Below, piece by piece: positions 26,950-36,615 of a stretch of 64,000 nt of DNA; the first letter of the stretch is position 1; every line of letters starts with the position of its first letter. The stretch comes from Alphaproteobacteria bacterium LSUCC0396 (lineage in GTDB: Bacteria; Pseudomonadota; Alphaproteobacteria; Puniceispirillales; Puniceispirillaceae). Location of the stretch: NCBI GenBank assembly GCA_041228345.1, contig CP166131.1, positions 682,001 to 746,000 on the forward strand, given 5' to 3'. Position numbers and translations under genes: made by a program. The notes below the pieces were generated by a model. That model saw only the letters and a program-made list of their open reading frames with translations, searched no databases and was not told the DNA's origin.

Positions 26950-27666
26950 ATGCATATCGCAATTCTTTTGGCGGGTCATACCAACAAAGCCATGCCAGCA
27001 CGCTTTCAAGATTACAATGATATGTTCAGCGCGCTCTTCACCAGCCTGCCGCAGGGCAAGACATTTCACTTTACCACGCTGGCGGTGGTTGATGATGTGT
27101 TTCCGCAAGATATCAATGATTATGACGGTTTTCTGGTGTCGGGTTCGGCCTATGGCGTTTATGATGACGCGCCGTTCATTCCAAAATTAATGACCCTTAT
27201 TCACCAGATTCACGCTGCCGGCAAGCCGCTTGTCGGGGTCTGTTTTGGCCATCAGATCATCGCCCATTCGCTGGGCGGTCATGCCCAGAAATGGGATCAT
27301 GGCTGGGGCATAGGCGTAAAAGAAATGACCATGCTTGACCATCCGGACTGGATTGATAACAAGGCCGAGACGATTAACCTCATTCATGTTCATCAAGATC
27401 AGGTGACCCGCCTTCCAGATGGTGCGCGGCCAATCGCCAGCGCCGCACATTGTGCCAACGCTGCCTTTGCCATCAGCGATAACGTATTTGCTGTTCAAGG
27501 GCATCCGGAATTTGACGTTGATTATACTGATGCGCTTGCAGATTTGCTGACACCAAAGGCAGGTGCTGACTGCATTCAAGCGGCGCGTCAATCCTTGACC
27601 ACCCCACATGACGGCAAAATGGTGGCCGGCTGGATTCTGGCCTTTTTTGCCAAACACGCTGCATAA
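26950..27666 (+). CDS. Class I glutamine amidotransferase domain protein
   Basis: The 238-residue protein is a stand-alone GMP-synthase-like amidotransferase. The nucleophile elbow is KPLVGVCFGHQIIAHSLGG with Cys98, the oxyanion loop is SGSAYGVYDD and the His-x-Glu pair appears in AVQGHPEFD near residue 185, so the triad is complete. No synthetase domain is fused or adjacent. Family members hydrolyse gamma-glutamyl compounds or supply ammonia to an unknown partner; annotation as GMP synthase would be wrong. The hydantoinase-A gene starts 58 bp downstream on the same strand, so a link to gamma-glutamyl or 5-oxoproline metabolism is conceivable. Confidence 0.85.
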   Translation: MHIAILLAGHTNKAMPARFQDYNDMFSALFTSLPQGKTFHFTTLAVVDDVFPQDINDYDGFLVSGSAYGVYDDAPFIPKLMTLIHQIHAAGKPLVGVCFGHQIIAHSLGGHAQKWDHGWGIGVKEMTMLDHPDWIDNKAETINLIHVHQDQVTRLPDGARPIASAAHCANAAFAISDNVFAVQGHPEFDVDYTDALADLLTPKAGADCIQAARQSLTTPHDGKMVAGWILAFFAKHAA

Positions 27667-27724
27667 AAGATGATGACGCCAGCAGAGCGATGCCCCAAAA
27701 AGCCAAGCTCAGAAAAGGAATGCC

Positions 27725-29740
27725 ATGTCACTTGTAATCGGCCTTGATACTGGCGGCACCTATACTGATGCAGCTCTTCTTGATGTTGATCGGGGCGTTG
27801 TTCTGGCAACTGGCAAGGCCCTAACAACCCGCGATGATTTGTCGGTTGGGCTTGGTGGTGCCATTGCCAAGGTACTGGCTGCCTATGACGGGGCACCGGC
27901 TGATATTGGCATGGTCTCGCTGTCAACAACGCTTGCCACTAACGCCGTTGTCGAGGGTGTTGGTGGCCGCGTTGGCCTGTTCTTGATCGGTTTTGACGAG
28001 ATGGCACTTGAACGCGCCGATCTAGCCCGTGCCCTAGGCCAAGATCCGGTGCATTTCATTACCGGCGGTCACCGGCCCGATGGTGGTATTCAGGAACCGC
28101 TTGACATCGCCGCGCTAGAAGCCGCAGCACAGCGCCTGAAATCAGAAGTATCCGCCTTTGCTGTTGCCGGTCATTTTGCCACGCGCAACCCGCTTCACGA
28201 GACCGAAGCCCGCGATATGCTGCGCGACATTACCGGCCTACCGATTACCTGCAGTCATGAATTATCTTCATCACTGGGTGGCCCAAGACGGGCGCTTACC
28301 GCCGTGTTAAATGCTCGTCTGATTAATTTGCTGGAACGGTTAATTGCCGCCACCCAGTCGATCATGGATGCGGCGGGGTTGGCTTGCCCGCTAATGGTGG
28401 TAAAGGGTGATGGATCGCTGCTCCAAGCCGATTTTGCCCGATCACGTCCGGTTGAAACAGTGCTATCGGGGCCAGCGGCCAGCCTATCTGGCGCCGCGTT
28501 TTTGGCCGGTGCTAAAACCGCGTTGATTGCCGATATCGGCGGCACCACGACCGATATTGCTTTTTTGCATAATGGCACACCGCGCCTCAAGCAAGACGGG
28601 GCATTTGTTGGCGGCTGGCAGACTATGGTCGAGGCGGCCGAGATCCGCACCTGTGGGCTTGGCGGCGATAGCGAGGTAACGCCGATCTTGCGCGGGCGCA
28701 CTGGCGGGCTAACACTTGGCCCGCGGCGGGCAACGCCGCTGTCATTATTGGCAATGCGCTGGCCTCAGATAAAGACCCATCTTGCCAGCCAGCTTGATCT
28801 GGCTGTACCCATGGCAACTGATGCGCGCTTTGTGTTCCCGATCATGCCTGATGGGGTGCCAAAATGGCTTACCCGATCTGAGATCCGGCTGGCCGAAAAG
28901 GCTATTGCTGCCGGCCCATCGCCGGTTGCCGAACTGGCCGCGACCCAATTGGCGCTTGGTGCCGTTGACCGGTTGATCAGCCGCGGCCTTCTTGGCCTGT
29001 CCAGCTTTACCCCGACCGATGCCGCCCATGTTACCAGCGCCTTTACTGAATTTGATAGCGAGGCGGCAATGCTTGGCGCAAAATTAATGGCGCGTCAACG
29101 AAATGGTGCTGGTGTTGCGATTGCAGCATCACCAATGACGCTGGCGGAAATGACGCTTGGCGAATTGCATCGGCGTTCGATATTGGCGCTTATGGATGCA
29201 GCTTTGGCGCATGAAGGCGGCGGCGAAGCGGCGATATCGAATAACGCTATTCTGGCGCAATCTTTTCGTGCGGCACCGGAAAACAGCAATCCGCCTGCGC
29301 AGCCGCTGGTGTCGGTAAAAGTGTCATTGAACAGCGATCTTATCGCGCTTGGCGCATCGGCTGCAACGCATTACCCGCCAATCGCCGCCGCGATGGGGGT
29401 TCAGTTAAGCGTGCCTGATCATGCCGATGTTGCCGGGGCGGTTGGTGCGGCCGCCGGATCGGTTCGCCAGCGTGTGATGATTTCGATCACCCAGCCGGCC
29501 GAATCCAAATTTCGCGTTCACCTTCCCGATGGCCCGCTGGATAAATCCAGCCTTGATGACGCGCTTGCGACGGCGCGCATTGCTGCCAAACAGCTCGCCG
29601 AGGCGCGCGCCCAAAATGCAGGCGCGACCAAGATTGACCTGCATTTGGACGAAGATATCAAGCTGGTGCCACTATCATCGAACAAGGATCTGTTTATCGA
29701 GGCCCTGATCTATGCCACCGCCGAGGGCCGCGCCGCCTAG
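27725..29740 (+). CDS. Hydantoinase A / 5-oxoprolinase family protein
   Basis: The 671-residue protein belongs to the ATP-dependent amidohydrolase family HyuA/OplA. The actin-like ATP-binding signatures are VIGLDTGGTYTDAALLD at the N-terminus and ALIADIGGTTTDIAFL near residue 270. TCGLGGDSEV follows around residue 310. Known enzymes need a HyuB partner of about 550 residues or are fused to it. None is present here: the next gene is an unrelated minus-strand one. Substrate is therefore open (hydantoins, 5-oxoproline or acetone-type carboxylation). AAAAGGA six bases upstream supports the start. Confidence 0.88.
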   Translation: MSLVIGLDTGGTYTDAALLDVDRGVVLATGKALTTRDDLSVGLGGAIAKVLAAYDGAPADIGMVSLSTTLATNAVVEGVGGRVGLFLIGFDEMALERADLARALGQDPVHFITGGHRPDGGIQEPLDIAALEAAAQRLKSEVSAFAVAGHFATRNPLHETEARDMLRDITGLPITCSHELSSSLGGPRRALTAVLNARLINLLERLIAATQSIMDAAGLACPLMVVKGDGSLLQADFARSRPVETVLSGPAASLSGAAFLAGAKTALIADIGGTTTDIAFLHNGTPRLKQDGAFVGGWQTMVEAAEIRTCGLGGDSEVTPILRGRTGGLTLGPRRATPLSLLAMRWPQIKTHLASQLDLAVPMATDARFVFPIMPDGVPKWLTRSEIRLAEKAIAAGPSPVAELAATQLALGAVDRLISRGLLGLSSFTPTDAAHVTSAFTEFDSEAAMLGAKLMARQRNGAGVAIAASPMTLAEMTLGELHRRSILALMDAALAHEGGGEAAISNNAILAQSFRAAPENSNPPAQPLVSVKVSLNSDLIALGASAATHYPPIAAAMGVQLSVPDHADVAGAVGAAAGSVRQRVMISITQPAESKFRVHLPDGPLDKSSLDDALATARIAAKQLAEARAQNAGATKIDLHLDEDIKLVPLSSNKDLFIEALIYATAEGRAA

Positions 29741-29785
29741 ACCATTTCGCATCACCTGTTTTTTGATCAGCAATCTGGCTTATGA

Positions 29786-30442
29786 CTAAAATAGCCGCTG
29801 CTGCATCACATCACAATCGGCGGCGAATGATTTGTGATCACTATAGCGTTTTTTGATGCTGCGAATGGCGCCAACCGGCAGAAAATCGCGCACTTCATGC
29901 CAATGCCAATCGACCTGCACGCGGCCCGAAATGCGATTTAGCTGAACAGTCATTTCATGCGCATTTGTCGGGGTCTCGACATAGGGGTCATCACCAACAA
30001 CGGCATAGACCATTGGGCCTGACTGCGATGTCTTGCTGATCCGCAGATCATCATCACTTGCCACAAAATCAATAATATCGCCATTGGGTGAAAGCGGTGC
30101 ATTCTGGATAAAATCAAAGGCTGGCAAACGGCGACTGCGCTCAATGGGAACCATGCGCACCCGCGATACGTCACCACCGTCAACATCGACCGTGACATAG
30201 ACCGCGCCTTGAAATGAATCGGTTTCGGCATTTTCGCCACGCATCTGTTCAATTTCAAACAAGCCGTTACAAACCATGAAAACCGATTTTGCAGCGGCTG
30301 ATGGTGCGGATAGCACCGCCATCAGCAACCCTCCGGCCAGCGATATTTCCAGCACGCGCCATCTTGCAAAGATTTGCTCTATCAGTGACGGCGTTATCAA
30401 CAACCGCCTTGTTAAAGGCCCGAAATTAGCCACCAATCGCAT
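29786..30442 (-). CDS. Unrecognised exported protein
   Basis: No family was recognised. The protein is about 218 residues from the ATG at 30442, or 236 from 30496. The start is uncertain: GGAGG lies 13 bp before the first and nothing before the second. A hydrophobic stretch VLEISLAGGLLMAVLSAPSAAAKS with an Ala-x-Ala end resembles a signal peptide, but sits about 30 residues in. The mature part has two Cys (VFMVCNGLF and AADCDVMQQ near the end) and is probably a beta-rich periplasmic domain. It is convergent with the hydantoinase gene and divergent from the DMT transporter. Confidence 0.6.
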   Translation of the reverse strand: MRLVANFGPLTRRLLITPSLIEQIFARWRVLEISLAGGLLMAVLSAPSAAAKSVFMVCNGLFEIEQMRGENAETDSFQGAVYVTVDVDGGDVSRVRMVPIERSRRLPAFDFIQNAPLSPNGDIIDFVASDDDLRISKTSQSGPMVYAVVGDDPYVETPTNAHEMTVQLNRISGRVQVDWHWHEVRDFLPVGAIRSIKKRYSDHKSFAADCDVMQQRLF

Positions 30443-30710
30443 TTGCGTAACATAGCCTCCTTTGCCACGCGCCAGCCTGATTGACGCATAAGGCATTTGG
30501 GTTAGGTTAATTAGATTAAACTTTTAAACAAAATGCTGGTTTTAACTGCTGGCGTTTACAGGCCGCTTGGTCATAGACGGCATGGCCTGATGTCTTCAGT
30601 GACGGCCCGTTGCCCGGGGTTAACAGAAAATTCATCTCATTATGCCAATCTTCACTCGACGTTTTTGGGTTTAGTTTCTGCGGCGACATCACAGCAAACT
30701 GGGGATGCCT

Positions 30711-31613
30711 ATGATGACCTTTCTTCGCCGTGACGAGGCACTGTTCCTCTTATTTTGGAGCTCTGGATATATTGGGGCAAAGCTTGCGGTGCCGCTTGCT
30801 GGGACGTTTACGCTGTTGTTCTGGCGCTATGCGCTGGTCATTGTCGTCGTCGGTCTTATTGTCACCTGGCGCGGTGAATGGCGGCGTCCGAATGCTGGGA
30901 CTTTTTTAACTGGCTTTTGGGCACATTTTGTCTGGCTGATCGCTATCTCAAAGGCCTTGGAATTTGGCATTGGCGCTGGCGCAGCTGCGCTTATCGCAGC
31001 GATGCAACCGGCATTTACCGCGCTACTTGCTCCACTTTTCCTCAACGAACGAAATAGCATCCTTCAATGGGTTGGGGTCGGTGTTGGCTTTGCCGGGGTG
31101 GTAATCTTTATTGGTGCTGACAGTGGTGCCTCTGGGGCGGCGTTATGGGTCTACGCACTTCCTGTGCTAGCAACCGCCAGCCTGACCTTTGTCACCCTTT
31201 GGGAACGCCGCCGCGCTTCGATAAAGCTGGAAATAGCTGCAAACACATCTTTGACATCAGAGCCAGATATGCCGATTTTTACGTCACTTTTCTGGCAGGG
31301 CGCGTTGACGGTTCTGCTTCTACTGCCGCTCGCACAACAATTTGAGAACTTCGCTGCTGACTGGCGGATTGAACTATTCCTTGGGGTAATTTGGCTGGCA
31401 GTAATTGCGTCGGTTGGTGCCTATGGGTTGATGTTCCACCTCATCCGTACACTCGCGGCGACACGGGTTTCGGCACTGCAATATTTCGTGCCGCCGGTGA
31501 CTATGTTGATCGCTTGGTTTGTTTTTGGTGAGGGTTTGACATTGAACGGGCTGGCTGGGCTGCTCGTTACATCAGCCGGACTTTGGCTGATGGCACGCGG
31601 CGAGAAACATTAA
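30711..31613 (+). CDS. EamA/DMT-family transporter
   Basis: The 300-residue inner-membrane protein has about ten hydrophobic segments in two EamA repeats: FLLFWSSGYIGAKLAVPLAG at the N-terminus, ALIAAMQPAFTALLAPLFLNER closing the first repeat, and ALQYFVPPVTMLIAWFVFGEGLTLNGLAGLLVTSAG in the second. The family exports amino acids, metabolites or drugs; the substrate is unknown. Three in-frame ATG codons cluster at 30705-30716; the one at 30711 sits six bases after GGGG. The 208-bp upstream spacer is AT-rich near 30510-30540 and likely holds the promoter. Confidence 0.88.
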   Translation: MMTFLRRDEALFLLFWSSGYIGAKLAVPLAGTFTLLFWRYALVIVVVGLIVTWRGEWRRPNAGTFLTGFWAHFVWLIAISKALEFGIGAGAAALIAAMQPAFTALLAPLFLNERNSILQWVGVGVGFAGVVIFIGADSGASGAALWVYALPVLATASLTFVTLWERRRASIKLEIAANTSLTSEPDMPIFTSLFWQGALTVLLLLPLAQQFENFAADWRIELFLGVIWLAVIASVGAYGLMFHLIRTLAATRVSALQYFVPPVTMLIAWFVFGEGLTLNGLAGLLVTSAGLWLMARGEKH

Positions 31614-31685
31614 GCCTGTTGATGGTGCCACTTCGTTATCTGCAACATTCTAATCGACGGTGGCTGGGTATTTGGAAGCAAGGGT

Positions 31686-31762
31686 TGGTGGGCCCGGCAG
31701 GACTCGAACCTGCAACAACACGGTTATGAGCCGTGGGTTCTAACCAATTGAACTACAGGCCC
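31686..31762 (-). tRNA. tRNA with CAU anticodon (Ile2 or elongator Met)
   Basis: A 77-nt cloverleaf is readable on the minus strand: acceptor GGGCCTG pairing with CGGGCCC, D-arm GTTC/GAAC, anticodon stem CACGG/CCGTG with loop CTCATAA, T-arm GCAGG/CCTGC with TTCGAGT, and an encoded CCA. The anticodon CAT is used by elongator tRNA-Met and by the lysidine-modified tRNA-Ile2. The acceptor stem resembles tRNA-Ile2 genes more than E. coli tRNA-Met, but this is not decisive. It lies downstream of rpoD on the other side of a 98-bp gap. Confidence 0.93.
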
Positions 31763-31860
31763 CACCTTTGATTGCGGTTCGTTCCGCCGGCCAAATTGCC
31801 AGCCTTCATCCCCGCACCTGATCCCCTCGACAAGCGGCCCTTTCAGGCCTGCTATCTTGC

Positions 31861-33876
31861 CTAGCTTTCGAGGAAGCTACGCAGTTTGCGCGAACGTGAC
31901 GGATGCTTCAACTTACGAAGCGCCTTTGCCTCGATCTGCCGGATCCGCTCGCGCGTCACGCTAAATTGTTGACCCACTTCTTCAAGCGTATGGTCGGTAT
32001 TCATGCCAATGCCAAACCGCATCCGCAGCACCCGCTCTTCACGCGCGGTAAGGCTGGCCAGAACCCGCGTTGTGGTTTCACGCAAATTCGCATGGATCGC
32101 CGCATCAAGCGGTTGAACAGCGTTTTTATCCTCGATGAAATCACCGAGATGGCTATCTTCTTCATCGCCGATCGGGGTCTCAAGGCTGATTGGTTCTTTT
32201 GCGATCTTTAAAACCTTGCGCACTTTATCAATGGGCATTGACAGCTTTTCTGCCAATTCTTCTGGCGTTGGCTCGCGGCCAATTTCATGCAGCATCTGAC
32301 GCGATGTCCGTACCAGCTTGTTGATCGTTTCGATCATATGAACCGGGATACGGATCGTGCGCGCCTGATCGGCAATCGACCGGGTAATCGCCTGCCTGAT
32401 CCACCATGTGGCATAGGTCGAAAATTTATAGCCGCGCCGATATTCGAATTTATCAACGGCTTTCATCAGGCCGATATTGCCCTCTTGAATCAGATCAAGG
32501 AACTGGAGGCCGCGATTGGTATATTTCTTGGCGATCGAGATCACCAGCCGCAAATTAGCCTCAACCATCTCGCGTTTGGCTCGTGCCGCCTCGCGCTGGC
32601 CGCGCTGGATGGTCTGGATCACTTCACGGAATTCAGGGATAGACAGCCCCACATCATCGACCACAAGCTTGATCTTGTCGCGCAACTCGGCAATCTCGTC
32701 GGCGTTCCCCGCCAACAGCTTTTTCCACGCCTTGTTGTTATAGCCACTGCCGGGCCAATCTTCACATACTTCGCGGCCGTTCCAAGCATCAAGAACCTGT
32801 GCCCGGGTCACACCGCTATCGGTGGCAAGCCGCATCAACCGGCCTTCGATCTGGGTGAAATGACGGTTCAGGGTAAAAACCTGCTCGCTCAAGGCTTCAA
32901 TCCGGTTGGGGTTGAAAATCACCCCTTCCATCAATCCGCACAGCTTGACCTTAATTTCGAAATGTGCCGCTTCGCTCTTGGCAACCAGCGGTTGTTCCTT
33001 TGTCATCCGGGCAAGGCGACGATCCTGACTTTTCACAAACGCCTTATAGGCCGTACCAATCTCATCAAGAAGCGTCATCACATCGTCACGAACCGCATCT
33101 TCCAAGGCGGCAAGCGACAGGTTCAGATCGTCATTTTCGTCATTGTCATTATGCGAGTCACGGGTCGATGTGTCGGTATCGCTATCACCACTGTCATCAT
33201 CCTCGTCATCGACATCTTCTTCCTCAACCTCATCATCTTCCAGATCATCATCCGGAATATCATCTTCAAGCGGGTTGATCGTGTTCTGGTCGATCAGCGG
33301 GTTACCGTTAATCTTGGCATAGGTTGCCTCAAGATCTATGATATCGCGAAGCGGCACAACGCCATCGGCGATCTGGTCACGCCAATGCAGCAATGCACGA
33401 ATGGTCAATGGCGACTCGCAAATGCCGCCAATCATCATCTCGCGGCCAGCCTCAATACGTTTGGCAATGGCAATTTCGCCCTCGCGCGACAACAGCTCAA
33501 CACTGCCCATCTCACGCAGATACATCCTTACCGGATCATCTGTTCCCGACACATCGCTATCTGACAGGTTACCGGCGGCGCGGCCGTCTTCTGATGCCTC
33601 ATCCTCGTCACTATCGCTCTCGGCGCTATCGACAACAGACACGCCCATTTCGCTTAGAGATGACATCACATCGTCAATCTGCTCGGACGTGTAATCCTCG
33701 GCAGGAAGCGCCGCATTCAATTCATCATGCGTGACAAATCCGCGTTCCTTGCCAAGCTTCATCAAGGTCTTGATGGTTTGCTGAGCAGCGTCAAGGCTGG
33801 CCGCTTCGGCTGCCTCTGGGGTATTCTGATCAGGTTCGGCTTGTTTTTTTGCTTTACTGGCCATCTTGTTGCTCAT
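31861..33876 (-). CDS. rpoD: RNA polymerase primary sigma factor (sigma-70)
   Basis: RpoD directs RNA polymerase to housekeeping promoters. The start was moved to [12 protein letters not shown], which has AGGA four bases upstream, giving 671 residues. Region 1.1 is near the N-terminus, region 1.2 is [27 protein letters not shown], and regions 2.1-2.4 include [58 protein letters not shown] in pieces. Region 3 is [18 protein letters not shown], and region 4 ends [30 protein letters not shown]. The non-conserved linker (about 220-270) is a long Asp/Glu-rich stretch. dnaG lies 106 bp upstream on the same strand, the remains of the macromolecular-synthesis operon. Confidence 0.97.
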   Translation of the reverse strand: MSNKMASKAKKQAEPDQNTPEAAEAASLDAAQQTIKTLMKLGKERGFVTHDELNAALPAEDYTSEQIDDVMSSLSEMGVSVVDSAESDSDEDEASEDGRAAGNLSDSDVSGTDDPVRMYLREMGSVELLSREGEIAIAKRIEAGREMMIGGICESPLTIRALLHWRDQIADGVVPLRDIIDLEATYAKINGNPLIDQNTINPLEDDIPDDDLEDDEVEEEDVDDEDDDSGDSDTDTSTRDSHNDNDENDDLNLSLAALEDAVRDDVMTLLDEIGTAYKAFVKSQDRRLARMTKEQPLVAKSEAAHFEIKVKLCGLMEGVIFNPNRIEALSEQVFTLNRHFTQIEGRLMRLATDSGVTRAQVLDAWNGREVCEDWPGSGYNNKAWKKLLAGNADEIAELRDKIKLVVDDVGLSIPEFREVIQTIQRGQREAARAKREMVEANLRLVISIAKKYTNRGLQFLDLIQEGNIGLMKAVDKFEYRRGYKFSTYATWWIRQAITRSIADQARTIRIPVHMIETINKLVRTSRQMLHEIGREPTPEELAEKLSMPIDKVRKVLKIAKEPISLETPIGDEEDSHLGDFIEDKNAVQPLDAAIHANLRETTTRVLASLTAREERVLRMRFGIGMNTDHTLEEVGQQFSVTRERIRQIEAKALRKLKHPSRSRKLRSFLES

Positions 33877-33982
33877 GTTCCTATCCGGCTTGGCACGCAA
33901 CCGGAGGTGCTTGCCCCGGCATTGTTGCATCAAATGTCATTCAAGTGGCGATGTTGTCATCGCTGTGGGCGGTGGCCCGTTA

Positions 33983-35668
33983 TTATCTATTTTTTGGGGC
34001 ACCGGTCTGTGAAAACAGCCCGGACTTACCGCCGACAAGTTGAAGTAGTTCATCTAGATGTATCGCGGCTTGATCGCTTGCCAGCGCAACCGGATCAAAT
34101 GGCAATCTGGCTTTCATGTCATCCCCCGTCACTGCCGCTAACACATCACCCAAATTCAATCCTTGTAAATGATAGCTTATCGCTGCGGCGTCAAGGTCTG
34201 GATCACGGATTACCGCGTCAATAAGTGCTTTTTTCAGGCTTTCGAGTGCTTGATCCCCCGAATCCAGCATCGACAATGTCTCAAAATTCGCAGAAACCAG
34301 CGAAGGATGCGCCAATAACAGTGCCAGCACCGCCCGATGCCGATTAATTAATCCGGTTTGCGGCCGCGGTGTGCGTCGCGGGGCGACCACCGACGATACC
34401 CCGCGGATTTGATTACGCATCGCAGCGATTCGGCTTTCAATTTCATCGCCATACGCGCTGCGCACCTGATTATTGCCGATACTGCGGACATAGCCGCGAA
34501 CCGCTTGCCAGAATTGCGCCCGTGTTTCGGGCTGGCGCACGTCAAATTCGGCCCCTACTCGTTCCCAAAGACTATCAACCAATGCGCGTGCAGTGCTGAT
34601 CACTTTGCGAAACCCTTCCGGCCCGCTTGCGGCGATCAAATCATCCGGATCAGTGCCCTCAGGCAGCACCGCCAAGCGCGCCGAACGCCCCGGTTCTAAA
34701 AGCGGTAATATCCTCTCAAGTGCCCGCATTTGCGCGCGCTGGCCAGCGGTATCACCATCAAAACACAATACCGGTTCATCATGCAGCTTCCATAATAGCG
34801 CAATCTGCTCGGCGGTTAATGCTGTCCCCAGCGGCGCCACCGCCGCGGCCGCACCACTCCGGTGAATGGCAATCACGTCCATGTAACCTTCTGCAACAAC
34901 CAGTGGTAGATTACGCCGCAATCCTTCACGCGCCTGCACCCATCCGTAAAGCACCGCCTTTTTGGAAAAGGTCGACCCCTCGCCCGAATTCAGATATTTG
35001 GGTTGGGCATCGCCTAGCGCCCGCGCCCCGAATGCAATGACTTTGCCTTGCCGGTTTTCGATCGGGAACATGACGCGATCACGAAAATAATCAAACAGGC
35101 TGCCATCACGGTCCGATTTACGGATCACACCAGCAGCAAGCATATCATCGTCGGAGAACCCCTTATCCGTTAGCGCAGCGCGCAACCCGCTTCGCGGTGA
35201 ATAGCCAATCCGATAGGTCTTAACAGTGGCCGCATCCAGCCCGCGCTGTTTTAGATAGCGCGTTGCATCACGGCCTTCGTCACGGCGCAAAGTCGCTTCG
35301 AAAAACAGGGTTGTTTCTTCAAGAATATCAAGTGCTGCCTTGCGCTGGCGCGATGCCGCAACATCTTGTAGCGCGCTCCAAGGCATGGCCAAGCCGGCCA
35401 TTTCGGCAAGCCGCTCAACGGCTTCCATGAATTCCAACCCATCCATCTCACGCAGAAACGAGATCGCATCACCATGCACACCGCAGCCGAAACAATGGTA
35501 AAAACCATCATCATCAACTACGGAAAAAGATGGGGTTTTTTCCGAGTGAAAGGGGCATAGGCCGCTATGACGGCGCCCTTTGCGCACAAGTTTGACCCGG
35601 CGCCCAACAACATCCGATAGCGGCACACGCTGACGAAGATCTTCGATAAATTCGGGCGGCACCGCCAT
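33983..35668 (-). CDS. dnaG: DNA primase
   Basis: DnaG lays RNA primers at the replication fork. The 561-residue protein has the N-terminal zinc-binding domain with CPFHSEKTPSFSVVDDDGFYHCFGCGVHGD (one His and three Cys, residues about 39-67). The catalytic core includes RVMFPIENRQGKVIAFGARALGD, and the TOPRIM block has LVVAEGYMDVIAIHRSG and CFDGDTAGQRAQMRALE. The C-terminal helicase-binding domain is short, so the protein is on the small side compared with the usual 600-650. It is followed by rpoD, and its start is preceded by a 291-bp spacer containing short repeats. Confidence 0.96.
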   Translation of the reverse strand: MAVPPEFIEDLRQRVPLSDVVGRRVKLVRKGRRHSGLCPFHSEKTPSFSVVDDDGFYHCFGCGVHGDAISFLREMDGLEFMEAVERLAEMAGLAMPWSALQDVAASRQRKAALDILEETTLFFEATLRRDEGRDATRYLKQRGLDAATVKTYRIGYSPRSGLRAALTDKGFSDDDMLAAGVIRKSDRDGSLFDYFRDRVMFPIENRQGKVIAFGARALGDAQPKYLNSGEGSTFSKKAVLYGWVQAREGLRRNLPLVVAEGYMDVIAIHRSGAAAAVAPLGTALTAEQIALLWKLHDEPVLCFDGDTAGQRAQMRALERILPLLEPGRSARLAVLPEGTDPDDLIAASGPEGFRKVISTARALVDSLWERVGAEFDVRQPETRAQFWQAVRGYVRSIGNNQVRSAYGDEIESRIAAMRNQIRGVSSVVAPRRTPRPQTGLINRHRAVLALLLAHPSLVSANFETLSMLDSGDQALESLKKALIDAVIRDPDLDAAAISYHLQGLNLGDVLAAVTGDDMKARLPFDPVALASDQAAIHLDELLQLVGGKSGLFSQTGAPKNR

Positions 35669-35861
35669 AATTCAAAGCTCCGCTTACTAATTTAGCCGGT
35701 TGGTCATCGACGGGGCGCATCAACCCCAATATTCATACCGTTATCATAGACTGCCGCGGCAAAACCATCAAATTTCATGGCAAGTGGCCGCAATATTCGG
35801 CCCCAATATTCGATCATTTTGAGTGAGGCTCGAAAGACCTTCGAGTGAAGCCAATAATGGC

Positions 35862-35893
35862 GCCAGTAATCTTGAATGGGGCCAGTAATCTTG
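35862..35893. repeat. 19-bp spaced duplication upstream of dnaG
   Basis: GCCAGTAATCTTG occurs at 35862-35874 and again at 35881-35893. The copies are flanked by AATAATGGC on the left and GCCATTATT on the right, so the duplicated pair sits inside an imperfect dyad. The 291-bp spacer 35669-35959 between yqeY and dnaG (both minus) holds no gene, and the dnaG-rpoD promoter should be here. Confidence 0.65.
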
Positions 35894-35959
35894 CCATTAT
35901 TTGGCGGCAGGCAATGTTTCACATGATTGCTGGAATGTGCCTCAGCGCCTCTGAAGATC

Positions 35960-36421
35960 CTAATCCTTTGCCATCAGGGCTGTCTTAACTGCCTGACTAG
36001 CCGCAGAAAAATCCATCTGTCCTGCATAATTGCCTTTCAGATAGCCCATCACCTGCCCCATATCCTTGACCGACGATGCGCCGGTTTCGTCTATCGCTGC
36101 CGATATCGCCGCCTGCATTTCGGCGTCATCCAGCTGGGCTGGCAGAAACCCCTTAATGATGGCGATCTCGGCTTCTTCGGCATCCGCAAGCTCCGGCCGG
36201 TCACCATCACGATACATCTTGGCCGATTCTGTCCGCTGCTTGATCATGGTCTGCAGCAGGCCAAGGATATCATCGTCACTGATCCCATCAGGGTTGCCAT
36301 TACCTCTTGCGGCGATATCACGGTCTTTCAGGGCAGCCATGATCAGCCGCATGGTACCAAGCGCAGCCTGATCCTTGTTTTTTAATGCTTGCTTCATTGC
36401 TGCTGCAATATTTTCGCGCAT
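35960..36421 (-). CDS. GatB/YqeY domain protein
   Basis: The 153-residue protein matches the stand-alone YqeY family, which resembles the tail domain of the amidotransferase subunit GatB. It starts with AAAMKQALKNKDQAALGTMRLIMAALKDRDI in pieces, has the conserved LLQTMIKQR and FLPAQLDDAE, and ends in the helical region MGQVMGYLKGNYAGQMDFS. The family is thought to touch tRNA-dependent amidation or rRNA, but the role is not established. In many bacteria it sits next to dnaG and rpoD, as here, and close to carA on the other side. Confidence 0.9.
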   Translation of the reverse strand: MRENIAAAMKQALKNKDQAALGTMRLIMAALKDRDIAARGNGNPDGISDDDILGLLQTMIKQRTESAKMYRDGDRPELADAEEAEIAIIKGFLPAQLDDAEMQAAISAAIDETGASSVKDMGQVMGYLKGNYAGQMDFSAASQAVKTALMAKD

Positions 36422-36615
36422 GATTTTAGCGTTCCCCTGTAAATCAAAGTCGGGAAAGTCCCCCCCAAATCGTCAGCGCGCTTATACGCGACTCTGACAA
36501 ATGCCGCAAGCCCTTCCGCTTTGGCTTGACCAATGCAGCAGGCTGCGGTATCACCACTGCCGTTTGGCAGACACGGGCTGAACCACGCGGCTTTTATAAC
36601 AGGATGTGGGATCAA

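Noticed and set aside
26827-26955. Short hydrophobic frame on the minus strand opposite the amidotransferase start
   Set aside because: It could encode one membrane helix, but no ribosome binding site is present and it overlaps the start codon of the amidotransferase gene on the opposite strand.
31686-31762. tRNA as initiator tRNA-fMet
   Set aside because: The first base pair is G-C and the acceptor stem lacks the unpaired C1 typical of bacterial initiator tRNAs, so only elongator Met or Ile2 remain.
32287-33564. 425-codon open frame on the plus strand across rpoD
   Set aside because: It is the antisense of rpoD, has no ribosome binding site and no recognisable protein character. Long antisense frames are common in codon-biased genes.
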